Shown here: piece after piece, positions 1-8,616 of the stretch
Position numbering within the stretch: the stretch's first letter is position 1
Layout: the number at the start of each line of letters is the position of its first letter
Source of the DNA: Candidatus Nomurabacteria bacterium
GTDB taxonomy: Bacteria; Patescibacteriota; Minisyncoccia; Phycocordibacterales; PALSA-1337
DNA: 31,771 nucleotides
Assembly: GCA_943349555.1 (NCBI GenBank)
Contig: CALQZK010000003.1
Location: 1 to 31,771, forward strand
Direction of reading: 5' to 3'
Notes under the pieces: generated by a model
Told to the model about the DNA's origin: nothing
Databases searched by the model: none
The model's input: only the letters and a program-made list of their open reading frames with translations
Position numbers and translations under genes: made by a program

Positions 1-114
1 GATGAGCTTCTTGACGGCGGAATGAGCGAGGATGTACTTGGCAAAGTTCTTGCCTAAAGAACCGGTACCACCGGTAATAAGCATAGTTTTCCCGCTCAAG
101 TGCTTTAAATTCAT
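1..114 (-). CDS. Nucleotide-sugar 4,6-dehydratase/epimerase-like protein, N-terminal fragment (PseB/FlaA1-like)
   Basis: Only the first 38 codons lie in the window; the gene runs off the left edge. Read from 114 downwards, the protein begins MNLKHLSGKTMLITGGTGSL and continues GKNFAKYIL. The TGGTGSLG stretch at about residues 14-21 is the glycine-rich NAD(P)-binding turn of extended short-chain dehydrogenases. The wording GKTMLITGGTGSLGKNF is typical of UDP-N-acetylglucosamine 4,6-dehydratases such as PseB and FlaA1, which start pseudaminic-acid-type or other 6-deoxy-sugar synthesis in the cytoplasm. It is the last visible gene of the minus-strand glycan operon, 25 bases after the preceding stop. 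That position suits supply of an activated sugar. The exact substrate cannot be told from 38 residues; other extended SDR dehydratases or epimerases remain possible. Confidence 0.75.
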   Translation of the reverse strand, partial: MNLKHLSGKTMLITGGTGSLGKNFAKYILAHSAVKKLI

Positions 115-139
115 AATCACTAATATTACATGAAAAACC

Positions 140-1966
140 CTACAATGCAAGATTTTTTATGAACTCTGCTACCCTCTTACTTGATTTTCCATCGAACATA
201 TATCCCCTGAGAAACTCCTCCTGTTTTATAAGGAGTTCACTGCGATACGCAGAGTCAGAGAAAACCTTTGTGAGAGTTTCAACGGCCTCCTTATCAGAAT
301 AGAAAAGAGGAATGTATAGAGCATAGAGTTCAGCATGATAGGAGTCGAAGCGCTTCCACGGATACAGCACGAGTGGCTTTTTTGCAAGTGCTGCCTGATA
401 TATGACTGTGGAATTGTTGCAAAGGACTGCATCGCTCGCGCAGATGAAAGGATAGATGTCTTCATTGCCAGTAACGACCCAGTCGTGCGAGAATAGTTTG
501 TCCAAATACTCTTTCGTGACTGCTACTAGTTTTTCAATGCGGCATTTAAAGACAATTTGCAGGCCAGGAGTTTTCTTTTGTATTTCGTAAATAGTTTGAA
601 AAAATTCCTGGAGCAGATAGGAGTCCACTGCAGATGCATATGTTTCGGAAAATGGCACGGCAACAAGAAGAACTTGTCTTGCGGAATCCAGACCTAACAT
701 CCTGAAAAATTCTTTTCCTTTTTTTGCGCCCTCAACCTGCTCGTTCATATATCGGTCGAAGCGAGGTGAGCCTGCGGACACGAGATGCTTATGTCCGTTT
801 CCGATTTTCCGATGTGCATCATTTATACTCTCGCCATAGGTCAATAAATAATCCGTCTCGATGCGGCAGAATACAGATCTGGGATCACTCGTTACAGTCG
901 CATGCTGCAATTCCACAGATGTAATGCCGAGCTGTCGGGCAATACATGTCATGAGAAAAAAATAATGATGGGATCCACCTACAGAGGCCATGACAAGGAC
1001 AATATCTGGCTTTTCTTTTTTCATTACTTCGAACAAAGTGTCTATATCGGCCACGACTCGTGGCGCATATGTGACTATATGCTCGCACGCATCCACTATA
1101 GGACCCCAGTCAAGATCTTCACGGATATCTTGCAGATAAGACTCTACGTCCTTCCTCCCTGACTTCCACCCCTCTGCATAGACAATCCCAATATTTTCTG
1201 CGTTTTTCTCAATTTTAGAACTTACCGGACCATGAGAATAAATAAACCGCATGCGATGTTTAAGAAGTTGGTTCCATGGTATGTCCTTGAACTTTTTTGT
1301 TTCGAGAATAATTAGCTCCGTGTCATCGAGTAGCGGCACCAGGGACTCTGCATGTGTCCAATATCCACTCATGTATACTTTCCTGCTTCTTTTGGGAGCA
1401 AATCCCATGAGGAAATTGTAAAGTTTGAGGAGTCTGGATTTATTTGTTTCAACTTCGAACACATATTTCTGTGGAGTTGTTCGATTATAATCAGTTGCGC
1501 GAACAAGACCGACCATAAGTGCGGCGTCAAGAACGGCCCATGGCTGGAAAGAGGAGAGACATTCTGATGACAAATTTTCTGATGCGGGGTGCGGGATGGA
1601 AAAATGCTCTTCCGGAAAGGCTTTTTTCAAAAAAATAAATATCCTTACGAAATAAAAGATCTTTGCGAGATGAGCCTGCATGATAGGTTCCGGCACCTCG
1701 GCAATTCTAATTCCTTTATGTTTAAAAAAGTCCATAGATGGTAGGCGGTACCATTCGCGAGAGATGTCATGGGAAAGCTTCCACCACTCTTCTTCTCCTG
1801 TTTCCGAGTCGACAAAATTGCGTAAAGGAATAAATGGGATATTCTTCCTTTTGCATTCGCATTCAAGCAAAAAATTCAGACAGATGATCTTCTCACCATC
1901 TTCAGATCTTTGCCTTGCCTCATCGATATTCTGAATTTCGTAGACTATAAATATCATGGAGTTCAT
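140..1966 (-). CDS. GT-B-like surface-carbohydrate transferase, paralogue of the next gene upstream
   Basis: Protein of about 608 residues. The frame stays open to a TTG at 2005, but I place the start at the ATG at 1966 (or 1957) because MIFIVYEIQNIDEA then lines up with MFIIYELGHVDELK at the start of the paralogue. The C-terminal half resembles GT-B proteins of the capsule / CDP-glycerol-transferase type: ITSVELQHA, an AGSPRFD motif, and a late ICASDAVLCNNSTVIYQAAL segment followed by KKPLVLYPW, like the donor-binding end of those enzymes. No signal peptide or membrane segment is evident, so it is probably cytoplasmic. It overlaps the preceding gene by about 47 bases, implying coupled translation. 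The precise reaction is unknown; transfer of a sugar or polyol phosphate to a surface polymer is inference. Confidence 0.7.
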   Translation of the reverse strand: MNSMIFIVYEIQNIDEARQRSEDGEKIICLNFLLECECKRKNIPFIPLRNFVDSETGEEEWWKLSHDISREWYRLPSMDFFKHKGIRIAEVPEPIMQAHLAKIFYFVRIFIFLKKAFPEEHFSIPHPASENLSSECLSSFQPWAVLDAALMVGLVRATDYNRTTPQKYVFEVETNKSRLLKLYNFLMGFAPKRSRKVYMSGYWTHAESLVPLLDDTELIILETKKFKDIPWNQLLKHRMRFIYSHGPVSSKIEKNAENIGIVYAEGWKSGRKDVESYLQDIREDLDWGPIVDACEHIVTYAPRVVADIDTLFEVMKKEKPDIVLVMASVGGSHHYFFLMTCIARQLGITSVELQHATVTSDPRSVFCRIETDYLLTYGESINDAHRKIGNGHKHLVSAGSPRFDRYMNEQVEGAKKGKEFFRMLGLDSARQVLLVAVPFSETYASAVDSYLLQEFFQTIYEIQKKTPGLQIVFKCRIEKLVAVTKEYLDKLFSHDWVVTGNEDIYPFICASDAVLCNNSTVIYQAALAKKPLVLYPWKRFDSYHAELYALYIPLFYSDKEAVETLTKVFSDSAYRSELLIKQEEFLRGYMFDGKSSKRVAEFIKNLAL

Positions 1967-3797
1967 ACATAAGATTAACATACCTTTCGCTTGACCTTCC
2001 GTCAAAGCAGAAATTTTGAGTCATAAATGACGTGGTTTTCCCATGGTTATGCTGTGAGAGTGTTTGTTTGAGTTCGTCAGGCGTGTAGACTATCCTTACA
2101 GCGCCGGCTTCACTATATGGTAGAAAATGGAAATCTATAACTTGCGCATCAACCGGGTGTAGTGCATGTATCACTACTGGGATGTTGAATTGAAGAACCT
2201 CAAGTAAAGCAGTGGAGAAACACGAGATAGTTATATCTGTTTCCCTGCAGATATGGGAAATCGGTTCATTATGAGCGATCTTGTATGAAAAACCCAAGAA
2301 GGCTTTGTCGATAATTAGACGTAATACCCCCTCCTGTGCAGGTCCTGGGCGCAGCTTTACTATGATATGCACATTTTCTTTTTCTGTCTCAAGTGCCGCG
2401 GCTATCGAAGTGAAGTAGTCAGAGGCACTGTATGAATCATATATTTCAAAAGCTCTGATATCGGGGGCTATACAAAGTACTGTAAATTTTTCTTTCTTAT
2501 CTCTCTTTTCTTTATATTTCTCTATTAATTGTATATTCTGGTCAAATCGTGGAGAACCAATAATAGGAAGCTTATCACTCTGATAGCCAATAGCCATCAG
2601 TTCTTTTTTTACAAGCGCGCCGTACACTGCTATATATTCCGCCGTATGTTCTCGAGACCAAGAACCTGGACCTAGATATTCCAGCCCATGTTGCAATTCG
2701 AGAGACGGGATGCCGTACTTTTTTGCGACGAGTGGTAGGATGGAAAAATGAGGCTGTTTGCTCACGCTGGCGCGTAGGGTGACAACGTGTGGACGCATTT
2801 TTTCATACATACAATATGTTCCCGCAATCTCAGAAAGTAATTTTGGAAAGTCTCGAACAATGTCATCAAGGGCAGAGAGAAGAAGCTCGTCAAATGAATT
2901 TCCCTCCCAGATAAAAATTTCCGGGATATTTTTTCTCATATCTCTCCATACTTCTTGTAGTTTCTCTGCCTCGCGCTTTGTTTCTTCTTTCGTCTTTTGG
3001 GAAAGGAAATCTATACTGTGCACAAATCGCATTCGATGTCGGAAAAGTAGTCTCCAAGGGATGTGTCTAATCTCAGAACGATCAAGAAAAATGCATTCTT
3101 CATTTTTGAGTAATTTGATAAATGATTCTACATTTTTCCAATGATCACTGATAAGAAAACGTGTGTCGCGAGGACGGACAAATACAACAACCAACCTATT
3201 CCAAATCCCAATAGCAAAACCAAAGAGCGAACGTTTTATAGAGAAAATGAGAGGTTGCAATGATTTATGGAAAGATGTGAGGACAACTGTGAGCGGCATA
3301 ACCGTTATGGAAATCCCGCGAATCTCCCCTATTCTTTTCACACAATCCATAACAACGTGTATTTCCCGAGGTGCAAGCGTTCCGTACGTTGCAGAGAGAA
3401 CTTCACTCGGTGAAAATACTTTGATTTCCTTTATCTCTGGATGGGATTCGATAATTCTCATAAGTTGCATGCCATGATACCGGACAACCTGGAGATACGC
3501 TCGAAACATAAATTGAAATATTTTCGGTAATTCAATATCCCGATATACGAACTCTTTCCAATGCGACCGATCAAAAAAGTTTTTCATCATTTCATCTTCA
3601 TTTGACAACTGGTCGAGAAAAATCTTTTTATATGACGCCGCCGATACAAAGGGTATATTTGCGCTTGTCAGTTTTTCCTCTATATCAATCGAGAGTGCCA
3701 CAACAATTAAGGAGTCCTTTTCTTCAGACCACTTTTCGAAATACTTCTTTAATTCATCTACATGTCCTAGTTCGTAGATGATGAACATTTTTTTCAT
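1920..3797 (-). CDS. GT-B-like surface-carbohydrate transferase, second tandem paralogue
   Basis: Protein of 625 residues starting MKKMFIIYELGHVDELKKYF. It shares its layout with the gene at 140-1966: the same N-terminal strand, a central HWKNVESFIKLL block (YWTHAESLVPLL in the partner), HRMRFVHS versus HRMRFIYS, then IPSLELQHG, IIGSPRFDQ and a late ITISCFSTALLEVLQFNIPVV donor-site-like segment. The N-terminal third is not one I recognise. The ATG overlaps the upstream stop as ATGA (3794-3797), so translation is probably coupled to the GT4 gene before it. The family resembles capsule and teichoic-acid GT-B transferases, but I cannot name the substrate. Two diverged copies in a row suggest two related linkages in one glycan, or a duplication followed by specialisation. 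Confidence 0.7.
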   Translation of the reverse strand: MKKMFIIYELGHVDELKKYFEKWSEEKDSLIVVALSIDIEEKLTSANIPFVSAASYKKIFLDQLSNEDEMMKNFFDRSHWKEFVYRDIELPKIFQFMFRAYLQVVRYHGMQLMRIIESHPEIKEIKVFSPSEVLSATYGTLAPREIHVVMDCVKRIGEIRGISITVMPLTVVLTSFHKSLQPLIFSIKRSLFGFAIGIWNRLVVVFVRPRDTRFLISDHWKNVESFIKLLKNEECIFLDRSEIRHIPWRLLFRHRMRFVHSIDFLSQKTKEETKREAEKLQEVWRDMRKNIPEIFIWEGNSFDELLLSALDDIVRDFPKLLSEIAGTYCMYEKMRPHVVTLRASVSKQPHFSILPLVAKKYGIPSLELQHGLEYLGPGSWSREHTAEYIAVYGALVKKELMAIGYQSDKLPIIGSPRFDQNIQLIEKYKEKRDKKEKFTVLCIAPDIRAFEIYDSYSASDYFTSIAAALETEKENVHIIVKLRPGPAQEGVLRLIIDKAFLGFSYKIAHNEPISHICRETDITISCFSTALLEVLQFNIPVVIHALHPVDAQVIDFHFLPYSEAGAVRIVYTPDELKQTLSQHNHGKTTSFMTQNFCFDGRSSERYVNLMYELHDIYSLRNSEYR

Positions 3798-4864
3798 ATG
3801 TAAAGAGATTTTATGAGATTATAAACGATTACGCGTGGCGACATATGCTCGATAAAATAAGCGTATGAATTTTCGGCCAGTTCCTTCCTTTGCTCCTGGT
3901 TATTTTTCAGTTTGAGAATGGCCTCCGCTATGCCCCTGCCACTGCTTCGCTCACATAGTATCATATGCTTTTCATTTGTAAAAAATTCTTTCACTGCCGG
4001 AGTATCCGCTGTAATAACCGCTTTTTTCATTGCCATGCATTCATAGACCTTATTCGGCACTACCCTGGAGGCTTTGTCGGTGTCTCCAAATATTCCCAGG
4101 CAGACATCGGATTCCGCGATATGCTGAGCGACCTGGATCGGTTCTTTTTTGCCCAACAGGCGGACGTTTGATATTTTCCTCTCTTGAACCGATTCAGAAA
4201 TTGCGCCAAAGTCCTGACCCGATCCTATGATATGAAAAATAATATCTGGAGAGGTACTTAATAATTCAGCGGCTTCAAGAATATACTTTATGCCCTGTAA
4301 AGGAATGAACATTCCATGAAAATGGATGATGAATTTTTTAGAACTTCGCTGTAGCTCGTGGGGATAAAAGATGGCCGTATTTGCCCCAATAGGCACGCGG
4401 ATCATTTTTTTCTCAGGTATGAAAAAAGTTTTAGAGAAATACGTGATGTGCTCCTGGGTGTCGAGAAGGACTCTATGCGCAAGCATGCAGCTGCTCCAAT
4501 CAATAAGCCAGTCAGCGCAGCCGCGAAGTGAGTACGCCTTGTAAGATTTTCTGTCATTTACATTTGAATCATATCGGGAAAGAAACGCGTCGAAATATAC
4601 ACGGTATCCAGGCCATATGATACGGGCAAACCATACCATTGTATGACCCGGAAACGCCACGAGAATGACATCAGGTTTACTGCCGGTGTTTTTTGTTTTG
4701 AACCGCTCCTTAACCAACTCGATATATTTAAAAATGCCACGATGTATTCTTGGGTTGACTCTGACATCTACGACACTCCAGCCATTTTCCCTGAAGCCTT
4801 GGGCGAGGACTTGGTTGCGCGAATATTCAGGATCATATATTCCGAAGAAGGCTATGGTTTTCAT
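3794..4864 (-). CDS. GT4-family glycosyltransferase
   Basis: Protein of 356 residues with a GT-B fold layout. The N-terminal acceptor half begins KTIAFFGIYDPEYSRNQVLA. The C-terminal donor half has FIIHFHGMFIPLQGIKYILEAAELL at about 180-205, HIIGSGQDF, and VPNKVYECMAMKKAVITADTP at about 285-305, which is the usual GT4 donor-sugar region with its conserved Glu. It has no signal peptide and should act in the cytoplasm, adding a sugar from a nucleotide donor to a lipid-linked glycan. It sits between two genes with ATGA overlaps on both sides (4861-4864 and 3794-3797), so it belongs to the same operon. Donor and acceptor are not readable from sequence. Confidence 0.85.
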   Translation of the reverse strand: MKTIAFFGIYDPEYSRNQVLAQGFRENGWSVVDVRVNPRIHRGIFKYIELVKERFKTKNTGSKPDVILVAFPGHTMVWFARIIWPGYRVYFDAFLSRYDSNVNDRKSYKAYSLRGCADWLIDWSSCMLAHRVLLDTQEHITYFSKTFFIPEKKMIRVPIGANTAIFYPHELQRSSKKFIIHFHGMFIPLQGIKYILEAAELLSTSPDIIFHIIGSGQDFGAISESVQERKISNVRLLGKKEPIQVAQHIAESDVCLGIFGDTDKASRVVPNKVYECMAMKKAVITADTPAVKEFFTNEKHMILCERSSGRGIAEAILKLKNNQEQRKELAENSYAYFIEHMSPRVIVYNLIKSLYI

Positions 4865-5922
4865 ATAGATTTGAATATCTCTGCTAAACTTTGAGCAAAT
4901 CTTTCACTTGTAAACTTCTCCATAACTGTTTTTTGCCCTTCCTGAGCGAGTTCTTTTCGAATTTCAAGATCAGAGAGAAGCCTTTCAATAGCCGATCGCA
5001 GCAACGCGGCATCGCCAAGCTTTACCAAAAAGGCATTTTTCTCATGAATGAGATAGTCACGAACCGTTTCTTTGTCCGAGACAATCACGGCCTTGCCAGA
5101 CGCCATCGGTTCGAGAAAACCGTATTGACCGGAAGTATCCGAGCCCTTCGGATCATCGGCATCGCGAAGTGGTACCACAGCAAAAAGTGCCTTATTATAG
5201 AATACGGGCATCTCTTCGTAAGGAATATTATAAAGCACTTCGACATTAGGAGGGATATCGAGACCTGCAACTGCATAAGGTTTTGTCGCTACTTTCACAT
5301 GTACAGGTAGCCCTCGCACAGCCTCAAAGAGTGTTTTGTAATCACGACCAGGATCACGGCCAACACTCGCAATGTAGGGTGTGTCACTTGCCTTGATATG
5401 ATTCTTTTGGGATTCATCATAAAACTTTTTGGCATCTATGCCTATAGGACGGAAAATGATTTTGGAGCGATCGAATCCCAATTCTATGAGAAATTTTTCT
5501 TGGAAACGGGCAGTGCACACCACGCAATCAATTCCCTTGATGGCTTTCCTGTTTATGAAATGGATAATTCCCCGAGGATGACGTTTGAGGGCGTTCGTAA
5601 GATATGTGTTGTAAATGACAAATTTAGGTCTCTTGAATCTCAAGACATATTTCGCAAGGAAAACGAGGGGTAATCCGGCACATATGAAGACAATATCAAA
5701 TCGTCTGATTATCCAAATGTATGGGATATGAACTAGATTAAAGGACACTCGGCGCAATTTCTCGGCAAAAGACCATTCAATAAATTGAGCATCGATGCCA
5801 AGCTTCGCCATGTGATTCAGTCCCAAAAGCTGGGTATCGGCAACCAGACCGCGCTTCCAATCCTCATAGAATTTCTGTCGCGAACCTGCATAAAGATACA
5901 GAACTTTATTTTTTTGCTTCAT
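4861..5922 (-). CDS. GT4-family glycosyltransferase (GRD/GSD-type paralogue)
   Basis: Protein of 353 residues. The frame is open up to a TTG at 5970, but the likely start is the ATG at 5922, giving MKQKNKVLYLYAGSRQKFY, a normal GT-B first strand; the extra upstream residues look non-homologous. No clear Shine-Dalgarno precedes it, and it overlaps the upstream membrane-protein gene by 17 bases. Donor-half signatures are IASVGRDPGRDYKTLFEA, DPKGSDTSGQYGFLEPMASG and KAVIVSDKETVRDYL. The gene at 17042-18073 carries closely similar versions (SVGRDLGRDHATLFKA, DGSDCSGQTVVLEALAAG), so the two form a distinct pair in different operons. Expected role: cytoplasmic transfer of a nucleotide-activated sugar in glycan assembly; specificity unknown. 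Confidence 0.83.
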   Translation of the reverse strand: MKQKNKVLYLYAGSRQKFYEDWKRGLVADTQLLGLNHMAKLGIDAQFIEWSFAEKLRRVSFNLVHIPYIWIIRRFDIVFICAGLPLVFLAKYVLRFKRPKFVIYNTYLTNALKRHPRGIIHFINRKAIKGIDCVVCTARFQEKFLIELGFDRSKIIFRPIGIDAKKFYDESQKNHIKASDTPYIASVGRDPGRDYKTLFEAVRGLPVHVKVATKPYAVAGLDIPPNVEVLYNIPYEEMPVFYNKALFAVVPLRDADDPKGSDTSGQYGFLEPMASGKAVIVSDKETVRDYLIHEKNAFLVKLGDAALLRSAIERLLSDLEIRKELAQEGQKTVMEKFTSERFAQSLAEIFKSI

Positions 5923-7699
5923 AACGGTAAATTGCAAAGCGTCCATCATCATATTCTTTAACTGTACCAATCAGACGTTCGGGATTAACATTGGGTCTTT
6001 GCTTTTTATCTACCAGGATGTAACGGACATGATAAGCGGCAAGCTTCTCGTGAATTCTGGGTGTAATATTATCCTTGTATTTCTGAATCAAGCGTGTGAA
6101 GTATGCATCGCCAACCAGTTCAAATTTATCTATCTGTGTCGGACACCACTCCCATTCAGTAATACCCAGAATCCGACAAACCTTCTGCTTGCGCTCGAGG
6201 GTCTTGGGATAATGATAAGTTCTCGAGCGGCCAGCATACAGAGCGAATTCTGACTTGAGTGTAGTGGTGGAAATACCATCGAAATACCGTGTCGTCAGAT
6301 AGCGATCCTCTACTTCACTATCGGAGAGTATGTTCAGATTACCTGGTTCTGCATAGAGAACATAATGTTTTGTCAGAGCTGGAATATATGGGGTAATATT
6401 ATTCTCCGGATCAGACCAGATGACAGTCGGATTAGCTTCTCTTTCTTCGAGCCATGAGAGAGGCGGGCCATAGTTTTGCATATCTTTCCGTAGATTTTTG
6501 GTCTCACCAACTGGAAAAGGCGTTATAAAAAGAATGAAGTGAATATTTGCTACAATTAAAGCTAGAGCAATTGTCCCCAATACCATTTCTCTTATTCCTT
6601 TTTTCATAATCGATTTCCAACTATATGCAAGCCACGCGAAGAATCCTATGGCCAGCCACGGAACAATAAAGGACTTCACGTGTTGTGCAGTCTCTAGCTC
6701 CTTGCCAGTAATCATATTACTTGCCTGGAGACAGACCATGGATAGGCCAGTGAGAGCAAGGAATACAAAGATGAATGAATATTTTTCGCGGGAAAATATA
6801 TTCGGAAACCAACGCCAGCCAAGGACAAATAATACAAGCAGGATGATGACCCATGACCCTGAATAGACCACTTCTGCTGTCGGGACATGCGTATTTATGA
6901 GGCCAAATCTGCCCATCGCTTCCCAATAAAACTCGGTATGGGTTTGCAGCCATGTGTAGTATATGACCGGCGAGGCAATAACTGCGGATAATATTCCGAC
7001 GAAAAAAACTGAAGAAATAGCTGGCCTTGGAATATTGAAGCTTGGAAATTTTATGAGGCGAATCAGTATTGCGTATATGAAAACCAATCCGAGTGTCGCC
7101 ACTACGACCTGCCAAAAAAAGCTGTAGAGGTAAAAGGAGGTTCCCGCGGACACTGCCAGAGCCACAATCCTTTTTTTATCTCCAGGCTTCTCCAACCAGG
7201 CGAAAAGTGTAATATAAAATATAAAGAAAAAAGGGAAAACCTCCTGACGGACACTCATGCGATATGCCGTAAGATATGATTGTATGAATACGAACAAGGC
7301 ACCAGTTGCGCTCCACATACCCCCTACTCCCAATCGACGTAGCAGATAGAAAACAGCAAAAACGAAAACAAGGCTCCAAAATAGGAAGTTAGCGACAATA
7401 GCCTGCGGCAGCGACATGCCCATAAAAAAAGGAATGCTCGCAAGCCAATTTGATCCAAAAAATGCGGGGGTTAAGCTCTCTCTATGCTCATAAAAATAGG
7501 GGTTGCCGAAAAATGGATGCCCATCGGCGACTTCCCTCACCTGCGCATAATAGAGAACCTCATCAGTATAAAGCATAGGTACCCCTTTCCAATCTCTTCC
7601 GATTGTCACCATCGTATCCACGACAGGTAGGAGCGCGAGGAGTAGCGTCGCAATGGAAAGCCAAATTAATATTTTTTTATTATCAGCTACAAATTTCAT
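5906..7699 (-). CDS. GT-C/PMT-like multi-pass membrane glycosyltransferase
   Basis: Protein of 597 residues. The first about 400 residues are dominated by hydrophobic segments (roughly ten or more by eye), followed by a soluble C-terminal part of about 190 residues. An acidic pair in YTDEVLYYAQ at about 44-53 lies just after the first membrane segment, where GT-C enzymes (ArnT/PMT/GT39-like) carry their catalytic aspartate in the first external loop. Such enzymes use polyprenyl-phosphate-linked sugars on the outer face of the membrane. The gene directly upstream is a GT2 polyprenyl-phosphate sugar synthase joined by an ATGA overlap (7696-7699), which supports this reading: one loads the sugar carrier, the other uses it. 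The acceptor is unknown. Confidence 0.75.
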   Translation of the reverse strand: MKFVADNKKILIWLSIATLLLALLPVVDTMVTIGRDWKGVPMLYTDEVLYYAQVREVADGHPFFGNPYFYEHRESLTPAFFGSNWLASIPFFMGMSLPQAIVANFLFWSLVFVFAVFYLLRRLGVGGMWSATGALFVFIQSYLTAYRMSVRQEVFPFFFIFYITLFAWLEKPGDKKRIVALAVSAGTSFYLYSFFWQVVVATLGLVFIYAILIRLIKFPSFNIPRPAISSVFFVGILSAVIASPVIYYTWLQTHTEFYWEAMGRFGLINTHVPTAEVVYSGSWVIILLVLFVLGWRWFPNIFSREKYSFIFVFLALTGLSMVCLQASNMITGKELETAQHVKSFIVPWLAIGFFAWLAYSWKSIMKKGIREMVLGTIALALIVANIHFILFITPFPVGETKNLRKDMQNYGPPLSWLEEREANPTVIWSDPENNITPYIPALTKHYVLYAEPGNLNILSDSEVEDRYLTTRYFDGISTTTLKSEFALYAGRSRTYHYPKTLERKQKVCRILGITEWEWCPTQIDKFELVGDAYFTRLIQKYKDNITPRIHEKLAAYHVRYILVDKKQRPNVNPERLIGTVKEYDDGRFAIYRYEAKK

Positions 7700-8616
7700 A
7701 AATTAATTTTCTCGCGAATAATATAACGCGGTCGACCCTGTGATTGAGAGGATATGCGAGCTATATATATGCCGATAATACCGAGAGCGAACAGTAATAT
7801 ACCTCCCAAGAAAAAAATGGCAGATAAAATAAGTTCAATGGTCACAAGGGAAGATTCATAAATGACCGATTGCACCACAAGTCCAACTCCTCCTATAAAT
7901 CCAATGAGAAAGAGAGTCAAGCCTGCCACAAATATCGCCCAGAGAGGCTTCGCGGTAAAAGACATGACTCCATCAACGGCCAAAGTGATGAGCTTTTTCA
8001 TGGAATACTTCGGAGTCCCAGCAAAGCGCTTATCACGATCAAATTCAATCGTAGCTTGGTGAAAGCCCATCCAACTGACTAAACCACGCAGAAAAGGCGA
8101 TTGCTCTTTAAACCTCATGAGCTCCTGCTTAACCTGTCGACTCATAAGGCGAAAGTCGCCGACGTCCGCGGGGATTGGAATCTCCGACAGACCATTGAGC
8201 ATACGATAGAATACGAAAGCGGCGCATTTCTTGAATAATGTATCACGGCGAGTACGACGCCTTGCGTACACAATATCGAAGCCTTGATTAAATTTCTCAA
8301 TAAGCATTGGCACGACTTCTGGCTGATCTTGGAGGTCACCGTCCATACTGATGATCATGTCGCCTTCTGCAATATCTAGACCTGCGGTAAGAGCGATCTG
8401 ATGACCGAAATTTCTAGAAAGAGTGAGGGCTTTTATACGCTTGTCGTTCGCGGCGAATTTCTTCAGAATTGACGAGGTTGTATCGGAGCTGGCATCATTA
8501 ACAAAAATAATCTCGGATAGATATGGTAATGCAGTTAGAACCGCGCTCAAACGTCTGTAGAGTTCAGCCAAATTTTCTTCTTCATTGTATACCGGTATGA
8601 CGATAGAGAGTTTCAT
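7696..8616 (-). CDS. GT2 polyprenyl-phosphate glycosyltransferase (GtrB/ArnC/DPM1-like)
   Basis: Protein of 306 residues. The GT2 domain has SIVIPVYNEEENLAELYRRL at 4-23, IIFVNDASSD, the block LSRNFGHQIALTAGLD, and MDGDLQDQPE carrying the DxD-type donor and metal site. Two hydrophobic C-terminal hairpin segments (about 232-290) anchor it in the membrane, as in GtrB and ArnC. The expected reaction moves a sugar from a nucleotide donor to polyprenyl phosphate on the cytoplasmic face. It overlaps the upstream GT4 gene by 35 bases and the downstream GT-C-like gene by 4, so the two membrane partners are co-translated. A close paralogue lies at 11487-12419 on the other strand. The sugar is not predictable. 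Confidence 0.88.
   Translation of the reverse strand: MKLSIVIPVYNEEENLAELYRRLSAVLTALPYLSEIIFVNDASSDTTSSILKKFAANDKRIKALTLSRNFGHQIALTAGLDIAEGDMIISMDGDLQDQPEVVPMLIEKFNQGFDIVYARRRTRRDTLFKKCAAFVFYRMLNGLSEIPIPADVGDFRLMSRQVKQELMRFKEQSPFLRGLVSWMGFHQATIEFDRDKRFAGTPKYSMKKLITLAVDGVMSFTAKPLWAIFVAGLTLFLIGFIGGVGLVVQSVIYESSLVTIELILSAIFFLGGILLFALGIIGIYIARISSQSQGRPRYIIREKINL

Noticed and set aside
1967..2005. TTG start extending the leftmost GT-B-like protein.
   Set aside because: Alignment with the tandem paralogue favours the ATG at 1966 or 1957.
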